A DNA stretch of 35,369 nt from the NCBI GenBank assembly GCA_015491245.1, contig WFWH01000007.1:1-35369 (forward strand). Direction: 5' to 3'. Below are positions 6,482 to 14,772 of this stretch, piece by piece. This DNA comes from Patescibacteria group bacterium. GTDB taxonomy: Bacteria; Patescibacteriota; Minisyncoccia; Phycocordibacterales; UBA12088. Numbering within the stretch: position 1 is the first letter of the stretch; each line of letters begins with the position of its first letter. Under the pieces are notes generated by a model. The model saw only the letters and a list, made by a program, of their open reading frames with translations, was not told where the DNA came from and searched no databases. A program made the position numbers and the translations under genes.

Positions 6482-7468
6482 ATGAAGCGCTTTTTCCGAT
6501 ACCTTGTGTGCCTCTTGGGCGCAGCAGCCGCCGGCGCGTCGGGAGCGGCACTGTATCTGCATATGTCCGCCGGCGCCGCACCTGCGGCAGCACTGCGGGG
6601 GCAATCCGATACTGCCGCACGTGATGCTCTGCAATCCTCCGTGGCACAGCTTACCCAAGAGCTTTCTGCACTAAAGATCCAAGTGGCGGAACTCTCGCAG
6701 AAGCCGCGTGAAGAAATGGAGCGCCAAATGGCGCGCCAAGTGACCGGAGATAGCGCACTGGTTGAGGCGGTGGCGCGCGTGGCGCCTTCGGTGGTGTCCA
6801 TTGTCGCCGCCAAGGAAGTCTCGCGCCTCCGCGTGGAATAGGTAAATCCCTTTGGGGACGACCCATTTTTCCGCAACTTCGGCTTCCGCATACCAGTCTA
6901 TCGACAAGAAGGAACGGAAAAGCGGAAAATAGGCGCCGCATCAGGATTTATCATTACTCCAAGTGGCCTTATTGTCACCAATCGCCACGTAGTGGCCGAT
7001 CCTAACGCGGAATATACGGTCCTGCTCTCTGATGGCTCCCAAAAGCGCGCGCAGGTGCGGTATCGCGACCCCGTGCACGATTTGGCACTGCTGAATATTG
7101 AGGGAGGAGGCTACCCCGCCGCTCCCTTGGGAGATGCATCGCTCCTGCGTTTGGGAGAGCGGGTGGCAGCAATCGGAAATGCGCTGGGCGAATACGCAAA
7201 CTCCGTTTCCACCGGTATTGTCTCCGGCCTCAACCGCACTGTGGTTGCACGGGGTGCAAACGGCACACCGGTTACCCTCAGAGGGGTGCTGCAAACGGAC
7301 GCCGCCATCAATCCCGGCAATTCGGGCGGGCCGCTTATCAACCTTCGCGGCGAGGTGGTGGGGGTTAATGTTGCCACGGTTGCCGGATCAGAAAATATAG
7401 GATTTTCCATTCCCATCAACGAGGTGAAGCGGGTCCTTGCCGAAGTGATACGCGAAGCGCGGCGCTGA
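6482..7468 (+). pseudogene. HtrA-like serine protease interrupted by one in-frame TAG
   Basis: The frame from ATG 6482 encodes a membrane anchor (about residues 5-28), a short coiled linker and the start of a trypsin-like domain (ALVEAVARVAPSVVSIVAA). It then meets TAG at 6839-6841. The same frame continues as VNPFGDDPFFRNFGF, typical of this family, and carries the full triad: His in TNRHVV, Asp in DPVHDLALL, Ser in NPGNSGGPL. There is no PDZ domain; it ends soon after the protease domain. No frameshift is needed. The sequence fits a single-base change, for example from TAC or TAT (Tyr). Restarting at a downstream GTG would lose the His. TAG ends intact genes elsewhere here, so it is not recoded. 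Options are an assembly error, a true pseudogene or readthrough. Confidence 0.8.
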
Positions 7469-7543
7469 GGTGTGGCATTCCACAACTTCGTTCGCAGCTC
7501 GCTAAGAGGCATGCTGCGTTAATACACGCACCGCGGAGGCGCC

Positions 7544-8869
7544 TCACGGGCGGTGGCGCCATTCTTTTTCCTGCCGCACCAAAAGCTGCGGCGCCTCATC
7601 GGGATTGCGCAGGAGCGCACGCACCACGCGCTCCAAGCGAATGCCCGCCTGCGATCCCTTCACCAGAATAAGATCGCCCTCGGCAATGTGCGCTACGGCG
7701 CTCTCCGGCGCGTCCGCACTTTTTTCGCATACTGTTATATGTGCTGCATCCAAGCCCGCCTCCTGTGCCGCTTGCGCCACCATGCGCGCATACTCCCCTA
7801 CCGTGATGAGGCGATCGCACACCTGTGCCGCATGCTGGCCCGCCTCCAGGTGCGCCTTGTGGGCAAATTGCCCCAGTTCACGCATGTCACCTAATACGCA
7901 CACCTTTTTTCCACTCGTGGGCAGCTCCGCCAGAGTATCCAGTGCCTTATGCAGGGCAACCGGCGATGCATTGTAGCTGTCATCTATAATGGTACTGTTC
8001 CGTATTCCCGCCAGCACACGCATGCGGCCCGGCGTGGGAGGCGCCTTTTGCAGCGCCGCGATAAGCGCCACCATATTACCTCCCAGTGAAAGGGCGACCG
8101 CGAGTGCCGCGAGTGCGGCATACACGCTCTGTTCTCCCACCACTCCCGGCAAAAACACCGGTGCGCTCTTCCCCTCCCACGTGACGCGGAATTCCATGCC
8201 CAAAGGGACACCCTCGGCGCCATAACGGATGCGTACCTCGGTCCCGCGCACATCCGCACCGTATGCCAAGCCGTAGGTGACTTTTTTTTGGGTCGGGTGG
8301 CGCGGCGCAAGTGCGCGCACCTTGGCATCGTCATGGTTTACCACCACTGTCCCTTCGGGGCGCAACGCGTCAAGCAGCAGTGCTTTTTCCTTCGCCACTT
8401 CCTCGGGAGAAGAAAAAAATGCCACATGAACCGGCACTTCGGGAAAGCGGGTAATAACCGCTACATCAACAGGAAGCCAGCGCACCAGTGCGCGCATATC
8501 ACCCGGACCATCCACTCCCGCTTCCACCACCACGATCTCAGGATAGCGCTCCCGCGCCCACAGCGCCGCCACCCCGCGCACTACGTTGGCGCACCACCCC
8601 CATGGGCTGCCCCATGCACTCTTCAACCCCAACACGGTGAGCGGGATTCCCAGTTCGCTATTGTAGCTTTTGGGGCTTTTGCGCACCGCGGCATGCGCGG
8701 AGAGCGCCGCCGCGGTGAAATCTTTAGTGGTGGTTTTTCCTACACTGCCGGTTATTGCCACTACACGCGGCTTATGCCGCCATAATAAGAAGCGCGCCTC
8801 TTGCGTAAGCGCCGCTGCCACAACTTTTTTAAATAGCGCATGCATAGTTGCGGGACAAGTATGCTGCAT
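7544..8869 (-). CDS. murF: MurF-type Mur ligase (UDP-MurNAc-tripeptide--D-Ala-D-Ala ligase)
   Basis: Adds D-Ala-D-Ala to the UDP-MurNAc tripeptide in the cytoplasm, using ATP. The P-loop ITGSVGKTTTKD lies at about residues 39-50. It is followed by SYNSELGIPLTVL (uridine-nucleotide substrate region), VVEAGVDGPGDM and the C-terminal domain motif DDSYNASP, which is characteristic of MurF. Classical MurF has a further N-terminal domain that puts the P-loop near residue 105; here it is reduced to about 40 residues. The track start (ATG 8869) sits about 13 bases after the predicted transcript start. An internal ATG at 8845 (MHALFKK) is an equally good candidate. It is the last gene of the local division and wall cluster. 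Confidence 0.88.
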   Translation of the reverse strand: MQHTCPATMHALFKKVVAAALTQEARFLLWRHKPRVVAITGSVGKTTTKDFTAAALSAHAAVRKSPKSYNSELGIPLTVLGLKSAWGSPWGWCANVVRGVAALWARERYPEIVVVEAGVDGPGDMRALVRWLPVDVAVITRFPEVPVHVAFFSSPEEVAKEKALLLDALRPEGTVVVNHDDAKVRALAPRHPTQKKVTYGLAYGADVRGTEVRIRYGAEGVPLGMEFRVTWEGKSAPVFLPGVVGEQSVYAALAALAVALSLGGNMVALIAALQKAPPTPGRMRVLAGIRNSTIIDDSYNASPVALHKALDTLAELPTSGKKVCVLGDMRELGQFAHKAHLEAGQHAAQVCDRLITVGEYARMVAQAAQEAGLDAAHITVCEKSADAPESAVAHIAEGDLILVKGSQAGIRLERVVRALLRNPDEAPQLLVRQEKEWRHRP

Positions 8870-8888
8870 TTCTCATGCCGTACGCCTC

Positions 8889-8916
8889 AGTATAGCGCGC
8901 TGCACGCAAAAACCAA
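8889..8916 (-). promoter_or_regulatory. Promoter of murF
   Basis: On the minus strand there is TTGGTT (8916-8911), 16 bp, then TATACT (8894-8889), in the 53-bp gap between ftsI and murF. The start would fall near 8882, giving a leader of about 13 bases to ATG 8869. It suggests murF can be transcribed apart from ftsI. Confidence 0.5.
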
Positions 8917-8922
8917 TAACCG

Positions 8923-10638
8923 CTACCGGTCAGGAGGTATTTCATAGTAGTTTATAAGAAAGTTCACAATATCCATGAAGGGATCCGTGAGCGTCTGAGA
9001 CGCATAACGCGCACCCCGCGGCTCCATTGCGTAGAGAAACACTAAAAACTGAGGGTCAAAAGAGGGGAAGTAGCCAAAAAAGGTATGCAAAAAACGATCA
9101 TCATAGTAGCCGCGTGCATCTTTTCTTGCAATTTGCGCGGTGCCCGTTTTTGCAGCGATCCGATAGCGCTCCTTCGCCACAGTCCCACCGCGCAATGCTT
9201 CGTCCACCACCACCGTAAGCATACGGGAAATTTCCTCTGAGGTGTCGGCGGCAATGACCCGCTTCGGCTCCGGCAGGGGGGGCTTGTAGGACCCGCCGTT
9301 TTCGTATCGTATTTCTTTCGTGAGGTGCGGGGTAATCAGGTAGCCGCCGTTGGCAAGCGCGGAGAGCGCACGCACCATGGCGATGGGAGTAACCGCAATA
9401 CCCTGCCCGAAAGAGGCAGTTGCGTACTCCACCGCGCGGGGGCTATGCAAATTGGCAATTAACCCGCGCACCTCATTGGGGAGCTCTATGCCCGTTTTTT
9501 CCCCAAATCCAAAGCGCAGCATGTAGCGGGTAAATTCCTCCCTCCCCACCTGATCAACGATAAATGCCGCACCGGTATTGAGCGATTGGTTGAGCACTTC
9601 CTGCATGGGTACCTCACCGCGCCCGCGATTGTCATAGTTACGGATAGTGGAGCCGTCTATGGTAATGGCCCCTTTATCAACGTACGTAGTATCTGGAGTA
9701 ACCGCTTGGGTATCCAAGCCAATTGCCATCGTAATGGGTTTCATAATAGAACCCATTTCAAACACGCTCTCCACTAGCGGATTGTCAAATACGGAAGGGT
9801 CGGCGCGGAAAAACTCATTGAGGTCAAAAGAGGGGAGTGAAGCCATAGCGATGAGGGAACCATCGCGCGGATCAATCACGATGGCCCCTACCTCTTTTGC
9901 ACTCCACGTGTCCTGTAGCGCGGCGAGCACCTCTTCCACCTGTGCCTGCACCGAGGGCTCTAGAGTAGTAATAACCTCCCCCGCACGGTTTTTCCCGCTG
10001 TCAAAAATACGATCGGATATTCCGGTGAAAACTTCCGCAAAGAAATTCACGTACACCTTTTTCTCCTCGCGGCGCAAAATATCGTCATAGTAGCGCTCCA
10101 ATCCATAGCGGCCACTGCGCGTCTCCCCATCCTCGCCGAATGCCTCAAAGCCGAGCACGTGTGCGGCAAGTGAGCCACCCGGGTAGTATCGCCAACGCTC
10201 ACGGTACAGAGAAATTCCCTCAAGTCCCATTTGATCTATGGCACGGGCGGTTTCCGCGCTCACCTTGTGGGCGATTTCTTCATAAGGGTCGTCCTTTTTG
10301 CCCACACGAGCAATAAAGGACTCATAGTCTAGTGGAATGAGCGGTGAAAGTGCGGCATAAAGGGCATCGGGGTCTTCCACTTTTTTCGGATTTACCGCAA
10401 CCAAAAAACCGGAGCGCACCGTTGCCCCGGCAATCTCTCTCCCCTCTTTGTCGGTAAAAAATATGTTGCCGCGGTCATAGAGATTGCGCACCGGGCGCAG
10501 GTATTGGCGCGACGCCAGTTCCGCGTAGCGCTCCCCATGCACAATCTGCACCGAATAAAGACGCCCCGCGAGTACGAGGAAAAAGAGTAGTACCAGCGCG
10601 AAGATAACTCTTGTGCGCAGAATAAAACGCGCGCGCAT
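8923..10638 (-). CDS. ftsI: Class B penicillin-binding protein, FtsI/PBP3-like transpeptidase
   Basis: Cross-links septal peptidoglycan outside the membrane. The 571-aa protein has one N-terminal membrane helix (about 10-30), then the class B dimerisation domain (RNLYDRGNIFFTDKEGREIA), then the transpeptidase domain. The active-site motifs are SIMK (297-300), SLN (352-354) and KTGTAQ near residue 495. Lying directly downstream of an FtsL-like gene, with only 3 bases between them, and in the mraZ-rsmH cluster identifies it as the divisome enzyme. The other class B protein, at 14773, belongs to the Mre cluster. Confidence 0.93.
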   Translation of the reverse strand: MRARFILRTRVIFALVLLFFLVLAGRLYSVQIVHGERYAELASRQYLRPVRNLYDRGNIFFTDKEGREIAGATVRSGFLVAVNPKKVEDPDALYAALSPLIPLDYESFIARVGKKDDPYEEIAHKVSAETARAIDQMGLEGISLYRERWRYYPGGSLAAHVLGFEAFGEDGETRSGRYGLERYYDDILRREEKKVYVNFFAEVFTGISDRIFDSGKNRAGEVITTLEPSVQAQVEEVLAALQDTWSAKEVGAIVIDPRDGSLIAMASLPSFDLNEFFRADPSVFDNPLVESVFEMGSIMKPITMAIGLDTQAVTPDTTYVDKGAITIDGSTIRNYDNRGRGEVPMQEVLNQSLNTGAAFIVDQVGREEFTRYMLRFGFGEKTGIELPNEVRGLIANLHSPRAVEYATASFGQGIAVTPIAMVRALSALANGGYLITPHLTKEIRYENGGSYKPPLPEPKRVIAADTSEEISRMLTVVVDEALRGGTVAKERYRIAAKTGTAQIARKDARGYYDDRFLHTFFGYFPSFDPQFLVFLYAMEPRGARYASQTLTDPFMDIVNFLINYYEIPPDR

Positions 10639-10641
10639 ACA

Positions 10642-11016
10642 CTATTCTTCGCTCCGCACCACTAATGGCTTTTCTGCAATATCCGAAACGGTGACAAAAC
10701 GCTTCTGCGCAAGCGGCACCAGCCCCAGCGCCTCAGCGTGTGCGCGGTCAACTGCCGCTATCTTGATCAGATACTCTTCCTCGAGAGCACTCAAACGCGA
10801 ATGTACCTCAACACGCTCCATTTCCAACTCTTTGCGCAGTACCACATTCATGACTGAAGCGGTGATGAAATACATATAGAGTCCCGAGAGCGCCACAATG
10901 GCAAGTCCTATTGCAAAAAGCGCGCGGCGCTCGCGCGCATAGGGAGCATGCGCGCGACGCATACTCGGCCGCTTTTGCTTACGAAGAAAACGGTATTGCA
11001 GTATAGACAGCCACAT
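10642..11016 (-). CDS. ftsL: FtsL-like single-pass division protein
   Basis: 124 aa: a basic cytoplasmic N-terminus, one membrane helix (ALFAIGLAIVALSGLYMYFI) and a short coiled coil (LRKELEMERVEVHSRLSALEEEYL). Size, topology and position between rsmH and ftsI are those of FtsL; the sequence itself is poorly conserved, as usual for this family. The track start (11196) lies inside rsmH. ATG 11016 is 7 bases after the rsmH stop and is the natural start, although a later ATG before the helix (MRRAHAPYAR) is possible. It likely recruits FtsI at the septum; a FtsB/Q partner is not in the window. Confidence 0.75.
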   Translation of the reverse strand: MWLSILQYRFLRKQKRPSMRRAHAPYARERRALFAIGLAIVALSGLYMYFITASVMNVVLRKELEMERVEVHSRLSALEEEYLIKIAAVDRAHAEALGLVPLAQKRFVTVSDIAEKPLVVRSEE

Positions 11017-11023
11017 AGAATGA

Positions 11024-11995
11024 TTACGTGTTTTTGTTTTGTACCGCTTTTTCAAGAATGCGCAGTTTGGCGCTGCGCGCGCGCGAATTTCTACGCATCT
11101 CATCCGCAGAAGGAACAATCGGCTTCTTGGTGATGAGGTGCGCCTGTGCCTCTTGTACCTGCGCACGGAAGAATCGCTTAACCCAGCGATCCTCAAGGCT
11201 GTGGAAAGAGATCACGGCGATGCGGCCCCCGGGGCGTAGCGCCCGCCAGGCACTTGCTACCCCTTCCTGAAGCGCGGTGAGCTCGCGATTGACCGCAATG
11301 CGCAATGCCTGAAACACCTTCGTGGCAGGATGAATGCCGCTGGGGTAGCGCCGTTTTCCCTTTACCTCGGTGATGATGTGCACCAGCTCGGCGGTACGGG
11401 TGATGCGGCGCGCGCTTCTGGCGGCGACTATAGCGCGCGCGATTGCGCGTGCCGCACGCTCCTCCCCATACACCCAGAAGAGATCTGCGAGAGCAGCCTC
11501 TTCCCACTCATTGAGAATGTCCTCTGCGGTAACGGCGTCGGGAGAGGGGTGCGCCGCAAAGGTCATCAGCAGGGGTTCATCTTTCTGGAACGAGAAGCCG
11601 CGACCTGAGCGCTCCAGCTGGTCAGAACTCAAGCCGAGGTCAAAAAGGGCTCGGTCAATCGCCGCAATTCCTGCCTGCCGCAGCACGCGCGCCACGTCGC
11701 GGAAGTTAGCCGTCACCAAGAACACGCGGGGTGCCGCACCAACGAGCGCCTTGCGTGCGCGTGCCACCGCGCCGCTGTCCGCATCCAACCCGATAAAGAC
11801 ACCGCGGCGAGAGAGCCGCGCCGCCAGCGCGCACGCATGGCCCGCTCCACCCAGCGTAGCATCCAGCACTACGTCATCCGGCTGGGGAGCCAATCCTTCT
11901 ACCACTTCATGTAAAAGAACCGGAACATGCACAGTCGCAGAGTGCGACACGGCACTCTCGTGCGCTCCGTGGGCTCCTGGCACTCCTTCCGGCAT
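11024..11995 (-). CDS. rsmH: 16S rRNA (cytosine(1402)-N4)-methyltransferase RsmH
   Basis: Methylates C1402 in the ribosomal P site using S-adenosylmethionine. 323 aa with HVPVLLHEVVEGL at the start of the domain, the SAM-binding motif DATLGGAGH (about 45-53), FDLGLSSDQL and GRGFSF, and the conserved C-terminal ISFHSLEDRWVKRFF and NSRARSAKLRILE. This order is diagnostic for RsmH (MraW). It follows mraZ by 21 bases, the standard dcw arrangement, so it is likely under MraZ-controlled transcription. Confidence 0.96.
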   Translation of the reverse strand: MPEGVPGAHGAHESAVSHSATVHVPVLLHEVVEGLAPQPDDVVLDATLGGAGHACALAARLSRRGVFIGLDADSGAVARARKALVGAAPRVFLVTANFRDVARVLRQAGIAAIDRALFDLGLSSDQLERSGRGFSFQKDEPLLMTFAAHPSPDAVTAEDILNEWEEAALADLFWVYGEERAARAIARAIVAARSARRITRTAELVHIITEVKGKRRYPSGIHPATKVFQALRIAVNRELTALQEGVASAWRALRPGGRIAVISFHSLEDRWVKRFFRAQVQEAQAHLITKKPIVPSADEMRRNSRARSAKLRILEKAVQNKNT

Positions 11996-12016
11996 GAAAC
12001 CAACCCTGCCGCTCCC

Positions 12017-12451
12017 TTAGATAAGGCCTAGCTCACCCAGTTTTTCTGCCATCACGTCCACTTGCTGTAGTGTGCGCTCACGGTACGCGTGCCAACGCGC
12101 CTCACTCCAGAGCTCTACACGATCGTGAACGCCGATAAGCACTGCCTTATCCTTTAATCCTGCAAACCGCGCCAAATATTCAGGAAGCAGTACACGCCCG
12201 AGAGCATCTACCTCCAGCTCCTGTGCACTGGCGAGGAAAAAGCGGTTAAACGCACGGGCCTCCGACTGCCCCATGGAGAGGTTTGCGAGTTTCTCCACGA
12301 GCCGCTTCCAGCGTGTTGCGGGAAAGACGAAGAGACTGCCGTCCAGCCCGCGCGTTATCACCACTTTTTTTCCCAGCTCCTTGCGGAATTTCGCAGGGAG
12401 TGAGATGCGCCGCTTGCCGTCAAGAGTGTGCAGATATTCTCCGATCAGCAT
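12017..12451 (-). CDS. mraZ: MraZ transcriptional regulator
   Basis: 144 aa with the two swapped-hairpin AbrB-like halves: LIGEYLHTLDGKRRISLPAKFRK near the start, and a second DALGRVLLPEYLARFAGL motif at about 75-100. MraZ binds repeats upstream of its own operon and regulates the dcw cluster. The track start is a GTG at 12460. I prefer ATG 12451, because the family nearly always begins M-(L/F)-I-G-E-Y. Neither start has a Shine-Dalgarno sequence. It is first gene of the mraZ-rsmH-ftsL-ftsI-murF run, and four candidate MraZ boxes lie about 110-145 bases upstream. Confidence 0.94.
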   Translation of the reverse strand: MLIGEYLHTLDGKRRISLPAKFRKELGKKVVITRGLDGSLFVFPATRWKRLVEKLANLSMGQSEARAFNRFFLASAQELEVDALGRVLLPEYLARFAGLKDKAVLIGVHDRVELWSEARWHAYRERTLQQVDVMAEKLGELGLI

Positions 12452-12561
12452 GCGCGGCACGTAGTGAAATAAAGGGGTTCAATCGCGTGAGGGGATTGTG
12501 AGGTTTTTGGGGATGTTGTGTTGGGGTATAGCGTTGTTGCTATGGAGTTGTTGTCGATTTC

Positions 12562-12611
12562 CCACTTTATTCCACTGCGTTCCACTATATACCACCTTAT
12601 GCCGCATGCAA
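12562..12611 (-). promoter_or_regulatory. mraZ promoter with four MraZ boxes
   Basis: On the minus strand the pentamers GGTGG, AGTGG, AGTGG and AGTGG start exactly 10 bp apart (plus-strand CCACY at 12592, 12582, 12572 and 12562). Tandem GTGG-containing boxes at one-turn spacing are the known operator form of MraZ. A candidate promoter overlaps them: TTGCAT (12611-12606), 16 bp, TATAGT (12589-12584). That places two boxes at or upstream of the -10 and two downstream, which suits autorepression. The leader to ATG 12451 would be about 125 bases; the rest of it (12452-12561) shows nothing further. Confidence 0.75.
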
Positions 12612-12639
12612 GGGGACCGCATGTGGAAAAATACATGAT

Positions 12640-12668
12640 CCGATACAAAAGAACTCCCCCGAGGGGAG
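12640..12668 (-). terminator. Terminator of lysS
   Basis: CTCCCC-CGA-GGGGAG (12654-12668) is preceded on the plus strand by ATACAAAAGAA. On the minus strand this is a 6-bp GC stem followed by TTCTTTTGTAT. It lies about 40 bases after the lysS stop and just before the mraZ promoter, so it insulates the two units. Confidence 0.75.
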
Positions 12669-12708
12669 CTGTCAAGGAGAGAATACTGCCCGCGCCGCAA
12701 AAAGTGCC

Positions 12709-14169
12709 TTAAGAGCGCGGGCGTGGGCGCATAAGGGGAAACAACTGGGTCTCGCGCACCGGCTTATCCACCAAGTACGCAAAATAGCGCTCAGAAAACC
12801 CATGCCCTGCCGCAGGCGGCATGCCGTATTCCAGCGCTTCTACAAAATCCCAATCCGCCATGTGCGCCTCTTCATCCCCCGCATCGCGCAGCGCCTGTTG
12901 CTCTTCAAATCTCTTGCACTGGTCCAACGGATCATTGAGCTCCGAGTACCCTTGGCCCAACTCCGAACCGGCAATCACAAAGTGAAAACGCTCCACCATA
13001 TGCGGCTTGTCGGGAATTTTTTTCGCCAGCGGCGAGGTAAAGAGCGGCTCGTTAACGAGAATAAGTGGACCGGCTATGTTCTTGCGCACCTGTTTCCACA
13101 GCAAATCCACGAGACGCCCCTTCCCCGCTTCGGGCTCATGCGTAATGCCAAGCTCGTCCGCTTTTGCCGCCAACGCCTCTCTGTCCTCTTTCCATATGTC
13201 TACCTTGAGGTGTTCGCGAATCAAGGTGGCGTAATCCGCCACCTCCCATTCACCGCCCAGATTCACCTCAAAGCCGCGCATGGAAAACTTCAGCGTACCG
13301 AAGGTTTCCTCCGCCACGAATTGAAAACACTCGCGCAAGAACGTATACATGGCGCGATAGTCGGCATAGGCCCAATACGCCTCGCACTGGTCGTAGTCTT
13401 GAAGATGCTCAGATGACATGCCCTCATTGCGGAATATCCTTCCTATCTCAAACGTTTTGGGAAATCCCGCCACCATCAAGCGCTTCTGCCACAGTTCCCC
13501 TGCGGAAATGCGCAAGTACACATCCATATCCAGCGCGTGGTGGTGCGTTACAAACGGGCGCGCGTCACCGCCGCCGGGAGTTGACTCCAACACAGGGGTA
13601 CGCACCTCTAAAAACCCGCGCTGCTCATGGAAGGTGCGCACCGCGCGCCAAAACGCCGCCTTACGTTCCACTATTTCGCGTGATGCGGGATTGAGCAGGA
13701 AATCCAAATAGCGCTTGCGGTAGCGCTCATCCTCGTCTTTGAGGCCGTACCACTCATCAGGTATCGGCTGGAGCGACTTGGACAGCATTGCCCAACGAGT
13801 GACTAACAGCGATTGCTGGCCGCGCTTGGTGGTAAACAGGGGGCCCTCTACCTCTATGAAATCGCCTTGGTCGACCACGGAGAGGAAAAAATCATACTCC
13901 CCATCCTCCATCTCATCCCTTTTCAACACCGCTTGTAGACGCGCCGTCCCGTCAAATAAATCGAGAAACGTGAGCGCCCCCTGTGCGCGCTTGGACATGA
14001 TGCGCCCGGCAATCACGGGGCGCGCATCGGCCTGCGCGAGCGCCGAAAAATCCCTCAGTACCGCCGCAAGGGTATGCGTGCGCCTTGTGCGGCACGGATA
14101 GGGATCTCTCCCGCGCTCTTTAAGCAACGCCAGTTTCTTCAACCGCTCTGTGCGTATTTCTTCCAACAT
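12709..14169 (-). CDS. lysS: Lysyl-tRNA synthetase, class II
   Basis: Charges tRNA-Lys. 486 aa from ATG 14169 (the track start at 14265 overlaps greA). The N-terminal OB-fold contains GRIMSKRAQGALTFLDL. Class II motif 1 is around FLEVRTPVLESTPGGGDARPF. Motif 2 is FEIGRIFRNEGMSSEHLQDY. Motif 3 reads GHGFSERYFAYL instead of the usual GIGIDRL, keeping the arginine but with Ser and Glu before it. The end RETQLFPLMRP is typical of LysRS. It has a probable promoter inside the end of greA and a terminator downstream, so it may be a single-gene unit. Confidence 0.93.
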   Translation of the reverse strand: MLEEIRTERLKKLALLKERGRDPYPCRTRRTHTLAAVLRDFSALAQADARPVIAGRIMSKRAQGALTFLDLFDGTARLQAVLKRDEMEDGEYDFFLSVVDQGDFIEVEGPLFTTKRGQQSLLVTRWAMLSKSLQPIPDEWYGLKDEDERYRKRYLDFLLNPASREIVERKAAFWRAVRTFHEQRGFLEVRTPVLESTPGGGDARPFVTHHHALDMDVYLRISAGELWQKRLMVAGFPKTFEIGRIFRNEGMSSEHLQDYDQCEAYWAYADYRAMYTFLRECFQFVAEETFGTLKFSMRGFEVNLGGEWEVADYATLIREHLKVDIWKEDREALAAKADELGITHEPEAGKGRLVDLLWKQVRKNIAGPLILVNEPLFTSPLAKKIPDKPHMVERFHFVIAGSELGQGYSELNDPLDQCKRFEEQQALRDAGDEEAHMADWDFVEALEYGMPPAAGHGFSERYFAYLVDKPVRETQLFPLMRPRPRS

Positions 14170-14190
14170 ACTGGCACTTTGGGCGCGGGG

Positions 14191-14218
14191 CTTATACGAC
14201 ACACCAACATACTGTTTA
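14191..14218 (-). promoter_or_regulatory. Promoter of lysS
   Basis: On the minus strand there is TAAACA (14218-14213), 16 bp, then TATAAG (14196-14191), at and just after the greA stop codon. The predicted start near 14184 leaves a leader of about 15 bases to ATG 14169, which supports that start over the upstream track start. Confidence 0.5.
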
Positions 14219-14692
14219 CGAAATTTCCAAAATTTTATAGCGTTGTTTCCCCTTGGGCGTTTCAAAGGAAAACTCCTCGCCTTTTTTCTTCCCCATCATC
14301 GCCTCACCCAGTGGGGAAAGGTAGGAAATTTTTCGCTCCATGATATTCGCCTCTTCGGAGCCCACTATCTCATACTCATGGCGCTCTTTCTCTCCCACCT
14401 TTTGTATGACGACCTTGGAACCCATGGAAACGACACTCCCCTTCTTTTTGGGAGATACGATCTCCGCATGGGCGATGAGATGCTCCAGGTGCGCAATGCG
14501 CTCTTCTATCGCCGCCTGCATTTCGCGCGCCTCTTGGTACTCGGCGTTTTCCGAGAGATCGCCGAGCGAGCGCGCATACTCCAAGCTCTCCGCGATCTCT
14601 TTGCGCCGTACCGTCTTTAGGGTCTTGAGCTCCTCTTTCAGCTCTTCAAATTTTTCCGGCGACAGGAAGTCGCGTTCTTGGTCATCCTGCAT
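14216..14692 (-). CDS. greA: Transcription elongation factor GreA
   Basis: 158 aa, the family's usual length. The N-terminal coiled coil carries the acidic tip GDLSENAEYQEA that reaches into the RNA polymerase secondary channel and stimulates transcript cleavage. The C-terminal globular domain has YEIVGSEEAN, ISYLSPLGEAMMGKKKGEEF and the closing KGKQRYKILEI. It has a strong promoter upstream and sits between mrdA and lysS, all on the minus strand. Confidence 0.96.
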   Translation of the reverse strand: MQDDQERDFLSPEKFEELKEELKTLKTVRRKEIAESLEYARSLGDLSENAEYQEAREMQAAIEERIAHLEHLIAHAEIVSPKKKGSVVSMGSKVVIQKVGEKERHEYEIVGSEEANIMERKISYLSPLGEAMMGKKKGEEFSFETPKGKQRYKILEIS

Positions 14693-14733
14693 AGTTATTG
14701 GTTAGCGTCTGTTGGGATTCGAGTATCTGCCGT

Positions 14734-14762
14734 AGTATAGCGAATTTACCTCCCGCAAACAA
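14734..14762 (-). promoter_or_regulatory. Promoter of greA
   Basis: On the minus strand there is TTGTTT (14762-14757), 17 bp, then TATACT (14739-14734). The start near 14727 gives a leader of about 34 bases to ATG 14692. This is one of the better promoter matches in the window. Confidence 0.65.
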
Positions 14763-14772
14763 GAAGCGCAGG

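Noticed and set aside
6992-7468. A separate protease gene starting at the GTG at 6992
   Set aside because: The start would fall after the catalytic His, leaving an incomplete domain. The frame is continuous with the upstream half across one TAG.
7500-7570. A bidirectional terminator between the HtrA-like gene and murF (CACCGC/GCGGTG with ATTCTTTTTCC)
   Set aside because: The T-run is about seven bases away from the stem and the hairpin lies in the end of murF; the evidence is too weak to call.
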